From: Planctomycetota bacterium
GTDB lineage: Bacteria > Planctomycetota > Phycisphaerae > UBA1845
Direction: 5' to 3'
DNA length: 36,154 bases
Assembly (NCBI GenBank): GCA_024278775.1
Contig: JAJRSP010000254.1
Location: 1-36,154, forward strand
A model generated the notes under the pieces. It worked only from the letters and a program-made list of their open reading frames with translations, was not told the DNA's origin and searched no databases. The translations under genes were made by a program, and so were the position numbers. Shown piece after piece: positions 8,690 to 17,372 of this stretch. Numbering within the stretch: position 1 is the first letter of the stretch; each line of letters starts with the position of its first letter.

Positions 8690-10432
8690 ATGGAGATTCT
8701 TCAGGGCATTTCGGTATCGCCCGGTGTGGCTATCGGGGAGGCGGTAATCCTTGACGCAGAGGATTACCGGATCCCTTATCGTTCCGTCTCCCCGGAGGCC
8801 ACTCCAGCCGAGTTGGAATGCCTTCGCCAGGCCTTTGACGCATCAATCGAGGAACTGGGAGAACAGACACAGCTCTTGCGGTCCAATTTGGGGCACGACG
8901 CCGCCAACGTGTTTGATTGGCACGTGGGGGTTCTCGAAGACAATCAACTCAAAAAAAATATCGAAGACCTCATCACGAAGAAGCATGCGTCCGCGGCATA
9001 CGCCGCCAGCACCGTGATGCGAAATTACCAACGGCGGTTCATGCAAATGACGGATCCGTTGTTGGCCGAGCGGATCAAGGATGTTCGGGATATTGAACGA
9101 CGCCTGTTGCGTCACATACTCGGAGAAACGCGGGAAGATCTCGCCCACCTGACCCGTGCGGTCATTTTAATTGCCCACGATCTGACCCCTACGCAAACGG
9201 CACAGCTCTCCGACACCAAGGTGGTCGGCGTGGCACTCGATGCCGGTGCATCTACGTCGCACACGGCCATTCTGTTGAGGTCCTGGGGGCAGCCGGGGGT
9301 CATCGGCTTGAATGATGTGTCTACGCGGATCAGCGGCGGCGACACGATCATCGTAGACGGCACGAACCAACTGATCATCGCCGACCCCTCCGCCGAGACG
9401 CTCGCGGAGTATCGCGAAAAACAGGTGGCATTTGATCGATTGGCCGGCGAGTTGCACGAGCTTCGCCATCTGCCCGCGATCACTACGGATGAGGAGCGTG
9501 TGCATCTCCTGAGCAACATCGAGTTTCCCCACGAAGCGCGCAGCGGTGTGGACAAGGGGTCGGACGGTGTGGGGCTCTACCGCACGGAGTTTTTGTTTCT
9601 TCGTCCGGAGGGTATGCCCAGTGAAGAGGAGCAGTATCAGGCATATGCCCGCACCATCGAGGGCGTCAGTGGGCGTGTGGTCACGATCCGCACGTTCGAC
9701 CTGGGGGCCGACAAATACACGCAACGCCAGCGCTACGAACAAGAGCGAAACCCGATGCTCGGGCTTCGTTCGATCCGCTACAGCCTTCAAAACCTGGATA
9801 TGTTTAAGGTTCAGTTGCGGGCCATTTTACGGGCTTCGGTTCACGGTCAGGTCCGGTTGATGTTCCCACTGGTGAACAGTGTCATGGAGTTTCGCCAGGC
9901 CAAAATGACGGTCAACGACGCCCTGGAGGATTTGGAAGAAGAGGGTATCAAAATCACAAAGCCGGTCCCCATCGGTATGATGTTGGAGACGCCGGCCGCC
10001 GCTATTCAGGTGAAGGATTTTTGTCGCGAGGTCGACTTCATCAGCATCGGCACGAATGATCTCGTGCAGTACCTCCTCGCAGTGGACCGGGGCAATGAAC
10101 GCGTCTCACAATACTACACCGCGTCACACCCCGCGGTGCTTCGATCGTTGCGTGATGTTGTGCGGGCGTGCCGACGGGCGGACGTAGAATGCAGTATCTG
10201 TGGAGAAATAGCCGGACAACCGTTGTACACCATGCTTCTTCTCGGGCTGGGGCTTCGCCATCTTTCGATGGCACCGGCGAATATCCCGGAGGTGAAAAAA
10301 CTGATTCGCCTGACTTCCATCGCGAAATCTGAGCGCGTGGCACGTCGCGTCATGACGTTTGACACGGCTCGTCAGGTGACGAACTATCTGCGTGACGAAA
10401 CAAGAAAGGTACTTCCCGAAGACCCGATCTAG
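8690..10432 (+). CDS. ptsI: PTS enzyme I (phosphoenolpyruvate-protein phosphotransferase)
   Basis: A 580-residue enzyme I. The start at ATG 8690 gives the family beginning MEILQGISVSPGVAIGEA; an in-frame upstream ATG at 8594 would add 32 unconserved residues. The phosphohistidine is H191 in GASTSHTAILLRS. The PEP-binding barrel is marked by GLYRTEFLF, RTFDLGADK, and FISIGTNDLVQY, and the catalytic Cys by C504 in CSICGEIAGQP. It autophosphorylates from PEP and passes the phosphate to HPr. The 194 nt between it and the HPr gene hold no recognisable gene. The stop is TAG. Confidence 0.95.
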   Translation: MEILQGISVSPGVAIGEAVILDAEDYRIPYRSVSPEATPAELECLRQAFDASIEELGEQTQLLRSNLGHDAANVFDWHVGVLEDNQLKKNIEDLITKKHASAAYAASTVMRNYQRRFMQMTDPLLAERIKDVRDIERRLLRHILGETREDLAHLTRAVILIAHDLTPTQTAQLSDTKVVGVALDAGASTSHTAILLRSWGQPGVIGLNDVSTRISGGDTIIVDGTNQLIIADPSAETLAEYREKQVAFDRLAGELHELRHLPAITTDEERVHLLSNIEFPHEARSGVDKGSDGVGLYRTEFLFLRPEGMPSEEEQYQAYARTIEGVSGRVVTIRTFDLGADKYTQRQRYEQERNPMLGLRSIRYSLQNLDMFKVQLRAILRASVHGQVRLMFPLVNSVMEFRQAKMTVNDALEDLEEEGIKITKPVPIGMMLETPAAAIQVKDFCREVDFISIGTNDLVQYLLAVDRGNERVSQYYTASHPAVLRSLRDVVRACRRADVECSICGEIAGQPLYTMLLLGLGLRHLSMAPANIPEVKKLIRLTSIAKSERVARRVMTFDTARQVTNYLRDETRKVLPEDPI

Positions 10433-10500
10433 GGGATACCCCGCGACCGATAGGTGGCAGGATCTACCAGCGGCGCGGTCTTCGGCGTGTTAGAGAAAGG

Positions 10501-11169
10501 ATGGACGGGACTCCGAACCAGGCCAACCCGGAACCTTTGGAGCGGTATCGCTGGATGATTTCGTTCTCTGTTGTCGGCGACCTGAAGTTTATTTCGCACC
10601 ACGACACGATTCGCCTGTTTGAGCGGGCGTTCGCGCGGGCGTTGCTTCCGGTCCGCTACACACAGGGATTCAATCCTCATCCGCGAATGACCATACCGTT
10701 GCCAAGACCGGTGGGGATTGCCTCGGAAGCTGAGTTCATCATTGTGGAAACAACATCGGACCTCGACCCCACGGTGTGGTGTCAGCGGCTGGATCATCAT
10801 ACCCCGGATGATCTTACCCTTCGCGCGATCCGGAGGCTGGAGCTCAGCGAGAAACCGCGCCCCGAGTGGGTGCAATACCAACTCGCACCGAATGAGCCCT
10901 TGGCTTCGGATATCGACGAGCGCATTGCCAATGTGCTTGACGCCGACGTGATCGAGGTGGAACGAAAAAAACCGGGCGACGCGGCGGCCAAAACCGTCAA
11001 CATCCGCCCCTATATCATGGAGATACGCGCCGACGGAACCGCCGTTGACTTTTCGCTGCATATCAGCGAACGCGGCACGGCCAAGCCTGGTGAGATTGCG
11101 GGTTTACTGGGGTACGACCCGAAAACGATCAACCACCGGATAAGTCGAATATACGTACACTGGCGGTAG
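10501..11169 (+). CDS. DUF2344 protein (radical-SAM-linked, TIGR03936 type)
   Basis: A 222-residue protein with the family hallmark GDLKFISHHDTIRLFERA, then RYTQGFNPHPRMTIPLP. In many bacteria this domain is fused to or next to a TIGR03960-type radical SAM protein; here no radical SAM partner is adjacent. Its pairing with the RNase E/G gene 24 nt downstream is a common arrangement. The molecular role is not established. An in-frame ATG at 10555 begins right at the conserved strand and is an alternative start; ATG 10501 follows GAGAAAGG with little spacing. Confidence 0.88.
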   Translation: MDGTPNQANPEPLERYRWMISFSVVGDLKFISHHDTIRLFERAFARALLPVRYTQGFNPHPRMTIPLPRPVGIASEAEFIIVETTSDLDPTVWCQRLDHHTPDDLTLRAIRRLELSEKPRPEWVQYQLAPNEPLASDIDERIANVLDADVIEVERKKPGDAAAKTVNIRPYIMEIRADGTAVDFSLHISERGTAKPGEIAGLLGYDPKTINHRISRIYVHWR

Positions 11170-11193
11170 GTTCCGATTCGGCAAGAAACACTT

Positions 11194-13473
11194 ATGCCTC
11201 AAAAAACGGCAAAGAAAAAAACGGGCGCGAAAAAAACGCGCAAACAATCTACTAAAAAAACCAAAACCGCGGCACCGGCGTCGGAGGACTCCGAAGCCGC
11301 AGCGAGCGGGCCCGCGGTCAGCGTCGCGGCCCAGATTGACGTCACCGAGGTGGCGGACGCCCCCGCGACGTCCGAGCCGGTGGTTAAGAAAACCACGCGG
11401 CGAAAAACCGTCAAGAAGAAGTCCGCCAAGAGAAAGAGAAAAACGTCCCGGTCTGCGACTGAAAAGCCGGACGCTACGGAACCGCAAGCCCCGCCCGTGC
11501 AGGCGGAGCCGCCGCCTGCGTCCGCCGCTCCCACCTCAGCGACCGAACCCGGCGAACCTCACGAAAGCGATGATTCCACCAAGCCGGGCGCGGACGTAGC
11601 GTCAACAGAACCGGCCGGCTCGGAGTCACGATCCGACGGCCCCGATCAGGAGGAACGTCGGCCGGCGAAGCGTCGGCGCGGCACGCGCGGCGGTCGACGC
11701 AGGTCGAAGGCTGCCCGACGCGCGGCGGCAGCCGGCGAATCGGAAGATTCTGAGGCCGTCGAGGCATCGCCGGACGCAACCGCCAAGCGTTCGCTTCCTA
11801 CCTCAAAGGAACGCGACCGGGAAGCCCCCCCGTCATCGCGACGAGGCAAGGTCACCCTGGGGGAGTTCGACGGCGATCGCAATTCGCTGGCGGGCAAGGG
11901 CACACGGACGATGGTGATCGAAACGGCCGGCGGAGAAGAATGCCGGATCGCCGTGCTGAATGAGGGCAAACTGGAGCAGCTCTTCATCGAGCGTGCGTCC
12001 TCGGCGTCGCATGTGGGTAACATCTATAAGGGTCGCATCACCAACGTCGAGTCGAGTATCCAGGCGGTGTTCGTTGACTTCGGTCTGGCGAAAAACGGGT
12101 TTCTGCATATCTCGGATGTGCAGCCGCAATACTTCCCCGACCACACGGGTGAGAATGAGGAAGTCGGACGGAAGATTCCGCGTCATCGTCGCCCGCCGAT
12201 TCAACGCTGTTTTCGTCGCGGGCAAGAAGTGATCGTTCAGATCACCAAGGAAGGCGTGGGCACCAAAGGTCCAACGCTGACGTCCTACCTGAGTATTCCC
12301 GGGCGTTTCCTGGTGATGATGCCGGGCATGAACCGCCACGGCGTGTCGCGCCGGATCGAAGACGAAGAGGCGCGGCGAAAAATGCGTGACACGTTGAAGG
12401 AACTCGATCTTCCTCCCGACATGGGTTTCATCCTGCGCACGGCCGGCGTGGACCAGTCAAAGCGTGAATTGCAACGCGATCTGCTCTACCTGATGCGCTT
12501 GTGGCGTACCGTCATCGAGCGGATCAAAACGCAGGATTCCCCCGCTGAACTTTATCGCGAGTCGGACCTGGTCACGCGCACCATCCGCGACATCTTCACG
12601 AGCGATTTCACCGACCTCATCATCGACGATGAGGAACAGGCGCGCCAGGCACACGAGTTCCTGCATCTCGTCATGCCGCGCACCAAATCTTCAATCAGCA
12701 CCTATCCGCACCGGGAACCGCTGTTTCACAGGCTCGGTATTGAAGAGGAAATTGAGCGGATCAACATGCGTCACGTGCCGTTGCCATCGGGCGGTTCGCT
12801 CGTGATCGACTCGACCGAGGCGATGGTCGCCATCGATGTCAACAGCGGGAAATTTCGTAGTCCGGATGACGCGGAAGAAACCGCGCTTCGTATCAACGTC
12901 GAGGCGGCCGAGGAAATATGCCGACAGTTGCGCCTGCGTGACCTCGGCGGCCTGGTGGTATGTGATTTCATCGACATGCGGCTCGACCGCAACAAACGCA
13001 CGGTGGAACGGGCCATGCGCGACGCGTTGAAGAAACACAAAGAACGCGCCCGGATTCTCCGCATGAGCGCGTTCGGACTGATCGAAATCACCCGGCAACG
13101 CATGGGGCCATCCCTCAAGCGAAATATCTATTATGACTGCCCGCACTGTAGCGGATCGGGTCTCGTCAAGATGCCGGAGTCCGTCACGCTCGATGTCATG
13201 CGTACGATCCAACTGGCCGCCCACCACGAAGAGGTGCAGAAGATCACCATTTCCGTCGCCAGCGAAGTGGCGTTTGAAATCCTCAACAACAAACGTTCCG
13301 TGATTGACGCCATCGAAAAGGATACGGGAAAAACCATCATCATCACGGGAGATGCCGGCTTTGTCGGCGATCGAATCGAGGTCGCGTGTGAAGACACCCG
13401 TGGCAGAGCCGTCCTGATCAACCCGCCGCCTCCGGAGCCGCGACGGGGGCGTCATCGCGGAAGGCGCAGGTGA
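11194..13473 (+). CDS. rng: Ribonuclease E/G family protein with long basic N-terminal extension
   Basis: A 759-residue endoribonuclease. The first about 230 residues are low-complexity, rich in Lys, Ala, Pro, Glu and Arg (for example KKTGAKKTRKQSTKKTK). The catalytic body follows: an S1 domain (IYKGRITNVESSIQAVFVDF), the DNase I-like domain with Mg-binding Asp residues in AIDVNSG (about 547) and CDFIDM (about 591), and the zinc-link CPHCSGSG (C649, C652) needed for dimer/tetramer formation. It cleaves single-stranded RNA in rRNA processing and mRNA decay. The basic extension, unlike the C-terminal scaffold of E. coli RNase E, may bind RNA or partners. It ends RRGRHRGRRR. Confidence 0.93.
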   Translation: MPQKTAKKKTGAKKTRKQSTKKTKTAAPASEDSEAAASGPAVSVAAQIDVTEVADAPATSEPVVKKTTRRKTVKKKSAKRKRKTSRSATEKPDATEPQAPPVQAEPPPASAAPTSATEPGEPHESDDSTKPGADVASTEPAGSESRSDGPDQEERRPAKRRRGTRGGRRRSKAARRAAAAGESEDSEAVEASPDATAKRSLPTSKERDREAPPSSRRGKVTLGEFDGDRNSLAGKGTRTMVIETAGGEECRIAVLNEGKLEQLFIERASSASHVGNIYKGRITNVESSIQAVFVDFGLAKNGFLHISDVQPQYFPDHTGENEEVGRKIPRHRRPPIQRCFRRGQEVIVQITKEGVGTKGPTLTSYLSIPGRFLVMMPGMNRHGVSRRIEDEEARRKMRDTLKELDLPPDMGFILRTAGVDQSKRELQRDLLYLMRLWRTVIERIKTQDSPAELYRESDLVTRTIRDIFTSDFTDLIIDDEEQARQAHEFLHLVMPRTKSSISTYPHREPLFHRLGIEEEIERINMRHVPLPSGGSLVIDSTEAMVAIDVNSGKFRSPDDAEETALRINVEAAEEICRQLRLRDLGGLVVCDFIDMRLDRNKRTVERAMRDALKKHKERARILRMSAFGLIEITRQRMGPSLKRNIYYDCPHCSGSGLVKMPESVTLDVMRTIQLAAHHEEVQKITISVASEVAFEILNNKRSVIDAIEKDTGKTIIITGDAGFVGDRIEVACEDTRGRAVLINPPPPEPRRGRHRGRRR

Positions 13474-13507
13474 ACCGCCGGATGATCCGAGAGGCTGAAA
13501 GTGACGT

Positions 13508-14326
13508 CTAGTGATCGGCGAGCTGACCGCAGATGAACACGAGATCATCGCTCGGGGTCCGGGTCTTGCCGCTCGATAAGTCGCTGCGGGAACAGGTGGA
13601 TTGATCGACAACGATGCGTTGCTGTCTCTGCAGCTCTGACACGGTGTGTCGGTCAAGCATCAGTTCGACGAAGACCGTTTGCGCAGGGTCCGGACGATCG
13701 GCTCGGTCGATGTGTCCGTACCCCAACGTGTGCCCAATTTCGTGGGCGGCCGTGTTCGAGAACATCGTCACCCACTCATCAAAGCTGAACGGACCGCCGA
13801 GGCGGAGATATCGTTCGCCGAAAATAATGGCCTCATCGGCAGCGTAGCGATTGCAGGGGTCATACTCGGCCTCGCCGACCTGCCCGCCCTCGTTGGGGGC
13901 CAGGAGCTGTCCGAAATAGACGACCGTTTTACCCCTGCGGGAATCGGTGTCCGCTCTCTGAGAAACGCTGATCTGGTGATCGGGATGATCGCAGTAGATC
14001 TGGGAGACGCGGCTGCGAACGAGTTCCTTAAACTCCGCCTCGCGATCAGCCAACGTTCCCCCCTCGGTCGTCTCAAAGGCGGAAAAATCAAGTCCGTCAA
14101 AGGGGTCATCGGGATAGATGGAGCTGACGCCACCGTCCCAGTCAAGCAGCACGACCTCGTCGGCCAGCACACGCCCGGCAGTGCCGCAATCGACGTACAC
14201 TAGCGGACCGCCGATGTTCGAGCCGCAGCCCACCGTCACGCCAGCCAGCAGGGCCGCCAAAGCGACGACACCCAAACCGGATCCGAACCCGGTCTTGGAC
14301 CGGTGATGTTGCTTCCATCCCATCAT
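13508..14326 (-). CDS. Matrixin-like zinc metalloprotease lipoprotein
   Basis: A 272-residue predicted lipoprotein. The N-terminus has a hydrophobic stretch (GVVALAALLAGVTVGC) with a TVGC lipobox. The metzincin zinc motif HEIGHTLGYGH lies near residues 195-205, with three His ligands and Glu catalytic base. A methionine some 20 residues later (FVELMLDRH) could be the Met-turn. Six further Cys residues may form disulfides. It is probably an envelope-anchored protease, but substrates are unknown. It converges with the rng gene (35 nt between stops) and diverges from oleA over a 259-nt spacer. Confidence 0.8.
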   Translation of the reverse strand: MMGWKQHHRSKTGFGSGLGVVALAALLAGVTVGCGSNIGGPLVYVDCGTAGRVLADEVVLLDWDGGVSSIYPDDPFDGLDFSAFETTEGGTLADREAEFKELVRSRVSQIYCDHPDHQISVSQRADTDSRRGKTVVYFGQLLAPNEGGQVGEAEYDPCNRYAADEAIIFGERYLRLGGPFSFDEWVTMFSNTAAHEIGHTLGYGHIDRADRPDPAQTVFVELMLDRHTVSELQRQQRIVVDQSTCSRSDLSSGKTRTPSDDLVFICGQLADH

Positions 14327-14585
14327 GGGCGAGTCTTCCCAGAGCCTCGCAGTGCCCCCCCGGACACTCCAACAGACTTTTGGCGTCTCGGATCAGGAAG
14401 TCAATAGCGCGGGTGAGACCGGGCATAATGAGCGATTTACGCCTTGGGGTGCGTGTATTATGGAACCTTACACCGATGGAACTTATCAGCCCGGGCCGCA
14501 TAGCGAGAAACTAACCACCGGAGCGCTCTTGCGCGGAAGCGTCGGATCGCTATAATGCCCGTTTCGTGTCGGATGATTGTGAAAG

Positions 14586-15656
14586 ATGGAGTCGAAGACT
14601 TCCGCAATGTTTAGCTTCAAGAAAGTCTGCTTTGAGGGTCTCGGCTACGCCCTTCCTGAGGACACGATCACCTCAGAAGCGCTCGAACAGGAACTTGCGC
14701 CGATCTACGAGCGGTTCGGACTCCACATCGGCCGATTGGAAATGATGACCGGCATCCGAGAGCGCCGCTTCTGGAGCGAAGGCACGCTCCCGAGTGACGC
14801 GAGCACCCAAGCCGGTCGCGCCGCCATGGCACACGCACGGGTCACACCGACTGATATCGAGTGCCTGCTGCACACGTCCGTCTCCCGTGATTTTCTGGAG
14901 CCGGCCACCGCTTCCGTCGTCCACGACAACCTGGGCCTCCCGGCGAAATCCATCATGTACGACGTGTCCAATGCGTGCCTTGGTTTTCTCAACGGGGTGT
15001 TGTCGTTGGCGAACATGATCGAGCTTGGGCAGGTGAAGCGGGGACTCGTGGTGGCCGGTGAGAGCAGCCGCAATCTGGTGCGCACCACCATCTCGCAACT
15101 GCTCAAATCAAAAAACCTGACACGCCAGGAGTTCAAAAAGGCGTTCGCGTCGCTCACCATCGGATCCGGCGCTGTGGGTTTTGTGATGGCGCACGAGTCC
15201 GTCTCGCGCACCGCGCACCGTCTACTGGGCGGCGTGGTCCGTGCGGCTACCGAACACAATCACCTCTGCCGGGGCAGTGAAGACACGGGTTTCGGCCCCG
15301 GCGCGGCGATGAACATGCACACGGATGCCGAAACCCTACTGGATCGTGGCTGCGCGTTGGCCGCGGACACGTGGGACGCTTTCAAAACGGCGATGCATTG
15401 GAGCAGCGATACAATCGACCGCGTCTTCTGCCACCAGGTCGGCACGGCGCACCGCGATCGGTTTTGTGAATCAATCGAGCGCGACCCGGGGCAAGACTAT
15501 TCGACGTTCGAGTTTTTGGGCAATGTAGGCTCAGCGTCGCTGCCCATGACCATGGCCATGGACATCGAGCGCGATCCACCTCCCGCAGGTGCCAAGATCG
15601 CCATGCTGGGCATCGGAAGCGGGCTGAGCAGTGTCATGCTCGGTGCCCAGTGGTAG
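14586..15656 (+). CDS. oleA: OleA-like thiolase (head-to-head hydrocarbon synthesis)
   Basis: A 356-residue FabH/OleA-type thiolase-fold enzyme. The nucleophilic Cys is C131 in SNACLGFLNG; the His is in CHQVGTAH and the Asn in FLGNVGSASLP. OleA condenses two fatty acyl-CoAs into a beta-keto acid, the first step of long-chain olefin synthesis. FabH-like 3-oxoacyl-ACP synthase is the main alternative, but the following gene is an OleB-type hydrolase, which favours OleA. An ATG at 14607 (MFSFKKVCFEGLGYALP) would match the family N-terminus well; neither start has a strong SD. Confidence 0.85.
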   Translation: MESKTSAMFSFKKVCFEGLGYALPEDTITSEALEQELAPIYERFGLHIGRLEMMTGIRERRFWSEGTLPSDASTQAGRAAMAHARVTPTDIECLLHTSVSRDFLEPATASVVHDNLGLPAKSIMYDVSNACLGFLNGVLSLANMIELGQVKRGLVVAGESSRNLVRTTISQLLKSKNLTRQEFKKAFASLTIGSGAVGFVMAHESVSRTAHRLLGGVVRAATEHNHLCRGSEDTGFGPGAAMNMHTDAETLLDRGCALAADTWDAFKTAMHWSSDTIDRVFCHQVGTAHRDRFCESIERDPGQDYSTFEFLGNVGSASLPMTMAMDIERDPPPAGAKIAMLGIGSGLSSVMLGAQW

Positions 15657-15666
15657 CCCCGGCGCG

Positions 15667-16632
15667 ATGAGCCTCCCCCCGCCAACCCAGACTCCGACCG
15701 TATCCCGCGACCGGGAAGCATCTCGTTCGGGAAACGCCTCCTCCGCAGTGCGCGATCCGCGTACGGAATCGCTGGGGGATCTCTATCCCTTTCACGCACA
15801 CCATCTCGACATCGACGGGCAGCGCATGCACTACCTGGACGAAGGCGCCGGCCCTCCCCTTCTCATGCTGCACGGTAACCCCACCTGGTCGTTTTACTAT
15901 CGTCACCTGGTCTGCGGACTGCGAGACCGTTACCGCGTCATCGTGCCGGATCACATCGGCTGCGGACTTTCGGACAAGCCACAAACCTATGACTACACCC
16001 TCCGCACGCACATCGCCAACGCCGAAACGCTGCTCGATCATCTTCGCCTGAATGACGTCACGCTGGTGGTTCATGATTGGGGCGGCGCGATCGGGTTTGG
16101 GCTGGCCACACGACGACCGGAGGGTTTCCGCCGTTTCGTGGTGTTCAACACGGCCGCTTTTCTCGGTGGAAGGGTGCCGTGGCGCATTCGTATGTGCCGC
16201 ATTCCGATACTGGGGGAGTGGGCCGTACGCGCGTTGAACGGCTTCGCGAGGTGTGCCACCTACATGGCCTGCGCGAAGCACGACCGGATGATGCCGGCGG
16301 TAAAGCGCGGCTACCTCTTGCCCTACGACAGCTACGCCCACCGGATCGCGACGCATCGTTTTGTGAAGGACATACCACTGCGCGCCAACGCCCCCAGCCA
16401 TGGCGTGATTCGCGATATCGAGTCAAAACTCGCCGGGCTTCGCGATAGGCCCATGTCTATTTTCTGGGGCATGAAAGACTTCTGCTTCACGCCGGCTTTC
16501 TTGGAGGAGTGGGTCACACGATTCCCCGACGCGGAGGTTCATCGCTTTGCAGACGCCGGACATTACGTAGTGGAAGACGCCCACGAACAGATCCTGCCCG
16601 CGATGAATCAGTTTCTCGAACGGAGCGATTAG
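15667..16632 (+). CDS. oleB: OleB-like alpha/beta hydrolase (beta-lactone decarboxylase)
   Basis: A 321-residue alpha/beta hydrolase of the haloalkane dehalogenase-like branch. The oxyanion segment HGNPTWSFYYR and the nucleophile D137 in VVHDWGGAIGFG are clear, and the catalytic His lies in DAGHYVVED. OleB converts the beta-lactone made by OleC into an alkene and CO2. The start at ATG 15667 is 10 nt after the oleA stop; an in-frame GTG at 15631 overlaps oleA. The first about 40 residues are low complexity. oleC and oleD are not in the window; the next gene is on the other strand. Confidence 0.82.
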   Translation: MSLPPPTQTPTVSRDREASRSGNASSAVRDPRTESLGDLYPFHAHHLDIDGQRMHYLDEGAGPPLLMLHGNPTWSFYYRHLVCGLRDRYRVIVPDHIGCGLSDKPQTYDYTLRTHIANAETLLDHLRLNDVTLVVHDWGGAIGFGLATRRPEGFRRFVVFNTAAFLGGRVPWRIRMCRIPILGEWAVRALNGFARCATYMACAKHDRMMPAVKRGYLLPYDSYAHRIATHRFVKDIPLRANAPSHGVIRDIESKLAGLRDRPMSIFWGMKDFCFTPAFLEEWVTRFPDAEVHRFADAGHYVVEDAHEQILPAMNQFLERSD

Positions 16633-16636
16633 TTGG

Positions 16637-17095
16637 TTAGCTTTCGCCGCCGGTGTCGCGCCATAAGGAGAGGTAAAAAAGTCTGTCCTCTTCGGCCTCA
16701 TGGCGGCGCATGACCGCGATCACCTCGCGGACGCGCATGACGAAAACTTCTTTGTCCTCCAGCGGGCAATCGCACATCGTCTCGACGGAACGGATCAAGC
16801 GATCGAGCATGCCGAGAATCGTAGAATGTTCCGAGTGAAGACGAGCAAACTCATCGGCGTATTCCGGTGAGAACTGCGTGATCGATTCCCCGGCCGCATG
16901 ATAGGCAGCCATCGCGTGGTGGGCACGCAACTGGGCGTGGAACCGCTTGAGTTCGGCACCAAGTGCTTCGTAGAACTCGTGACATTGTAGCTGATCGGTC
17001 ATACTCTCGATCCGCGCCTCGATCGAGGTTAAGGCATCGTTCAGAGAAGTCTGCTCTGGTCGTGACTGGGTCGCTTCGCGTGGTGTTGTAGTCAT
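16637..17095 (-). CDS. Hemerythrin-like (HHE) domain protein
   Basis: A 152-residue all-helical protein with a hemerythrin-like ligand pattern: RFHAQLRAHHAMAAYH, LHSEHSTIL and RRHEAEEDRLF, supplying the His and Glu residues for a diiron site. Members bind O2 or respond to NO or redox stress. I chose ATG 17095 because GGAGG sits 7 nt upstream; an in-frame upstream ATG at 17149 would precede that SD. It has its own sigma70-type promoter with an overlapping inverted repeat at 17180-17208, so it is probably regulated by a repressor. Confidence 0.8.
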   Translation of the reverse strand: MTTTPREATQSRPEQTSLNDALTSIEARIESMTDQLQCHEFYEALGAELKRFHAQLRAHHAMAAYHAAGESITQFSPEYADEFARLHSEHSTILGMLDRLIRSVETMCDCPLEDKEVFVMRVREVIAVMRRHEAEEDRLFYLSLWRDTGGES

Positions 17096-17179
17096 TAGAA
17101 TCCTCCGATTCGAGTTCGCGGTATGACGCCGTAGGTTCGGGAAGCCCAAACCTCTGTGGCTCCGTCCATGAATGGCCCC

Positions 17180-17208
17180 AGTATAATAGCAATCAGACTA
17201 TTATTCAA
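17180..17208 (-). promoter_or_regulatory. Promoter with overlapping inverted-repeat operator for the hemerythrin gene
   Basis: On the minus strand a -35 TTGAAT (17208-17203) and a -10 TATACT (17185-17180) are separated by exactly 17 nt. A 7-bp perfect inverted repeat, ATAATAG (17183-17189) and CTATTAT (17198-17204), spans the spacer and touches both hexamers, the classic position for a repressor site. I cannot name the regulator family. Confidence 0.65.
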
Positions 17209-17291
17209 GCAAAAAGTCGAATGATGATCCGTTTTGTGCGACCGCACTATCATCACGCTGGCCGCACACCCTACAGCTCGAACCGAGACAT

Positions 17292-17320
17292 TTGTTGTGC
17301 GTTTGCACATTCACTACACT
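17292..17320 (+). promoter_or_regulatory. Possible promoter for the ArsC-like selenoprotein gene
   Basis: TTGTTG (17292-17297), a 17-nt spacer and TACACT (17315-17320) form a sigma70-like promoter pointing to the gene at 17373. A small palindrome TGTGC/GCACA lies in the spacer. Predicted start of transcription is about 17327. Confidence 0.4.
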
Positions 17321-17372
17321 ACCCGTCTGGTGAGCAGATGCCCGAATGGCAGCGTTATGGGAGAATAGCAGC

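Noticed and set aside
17095..17310. 71-aa minus ORF upstream of the hemerythrin gene
   Set aside because: It covers the promoter and operator and has no SD or similarity.
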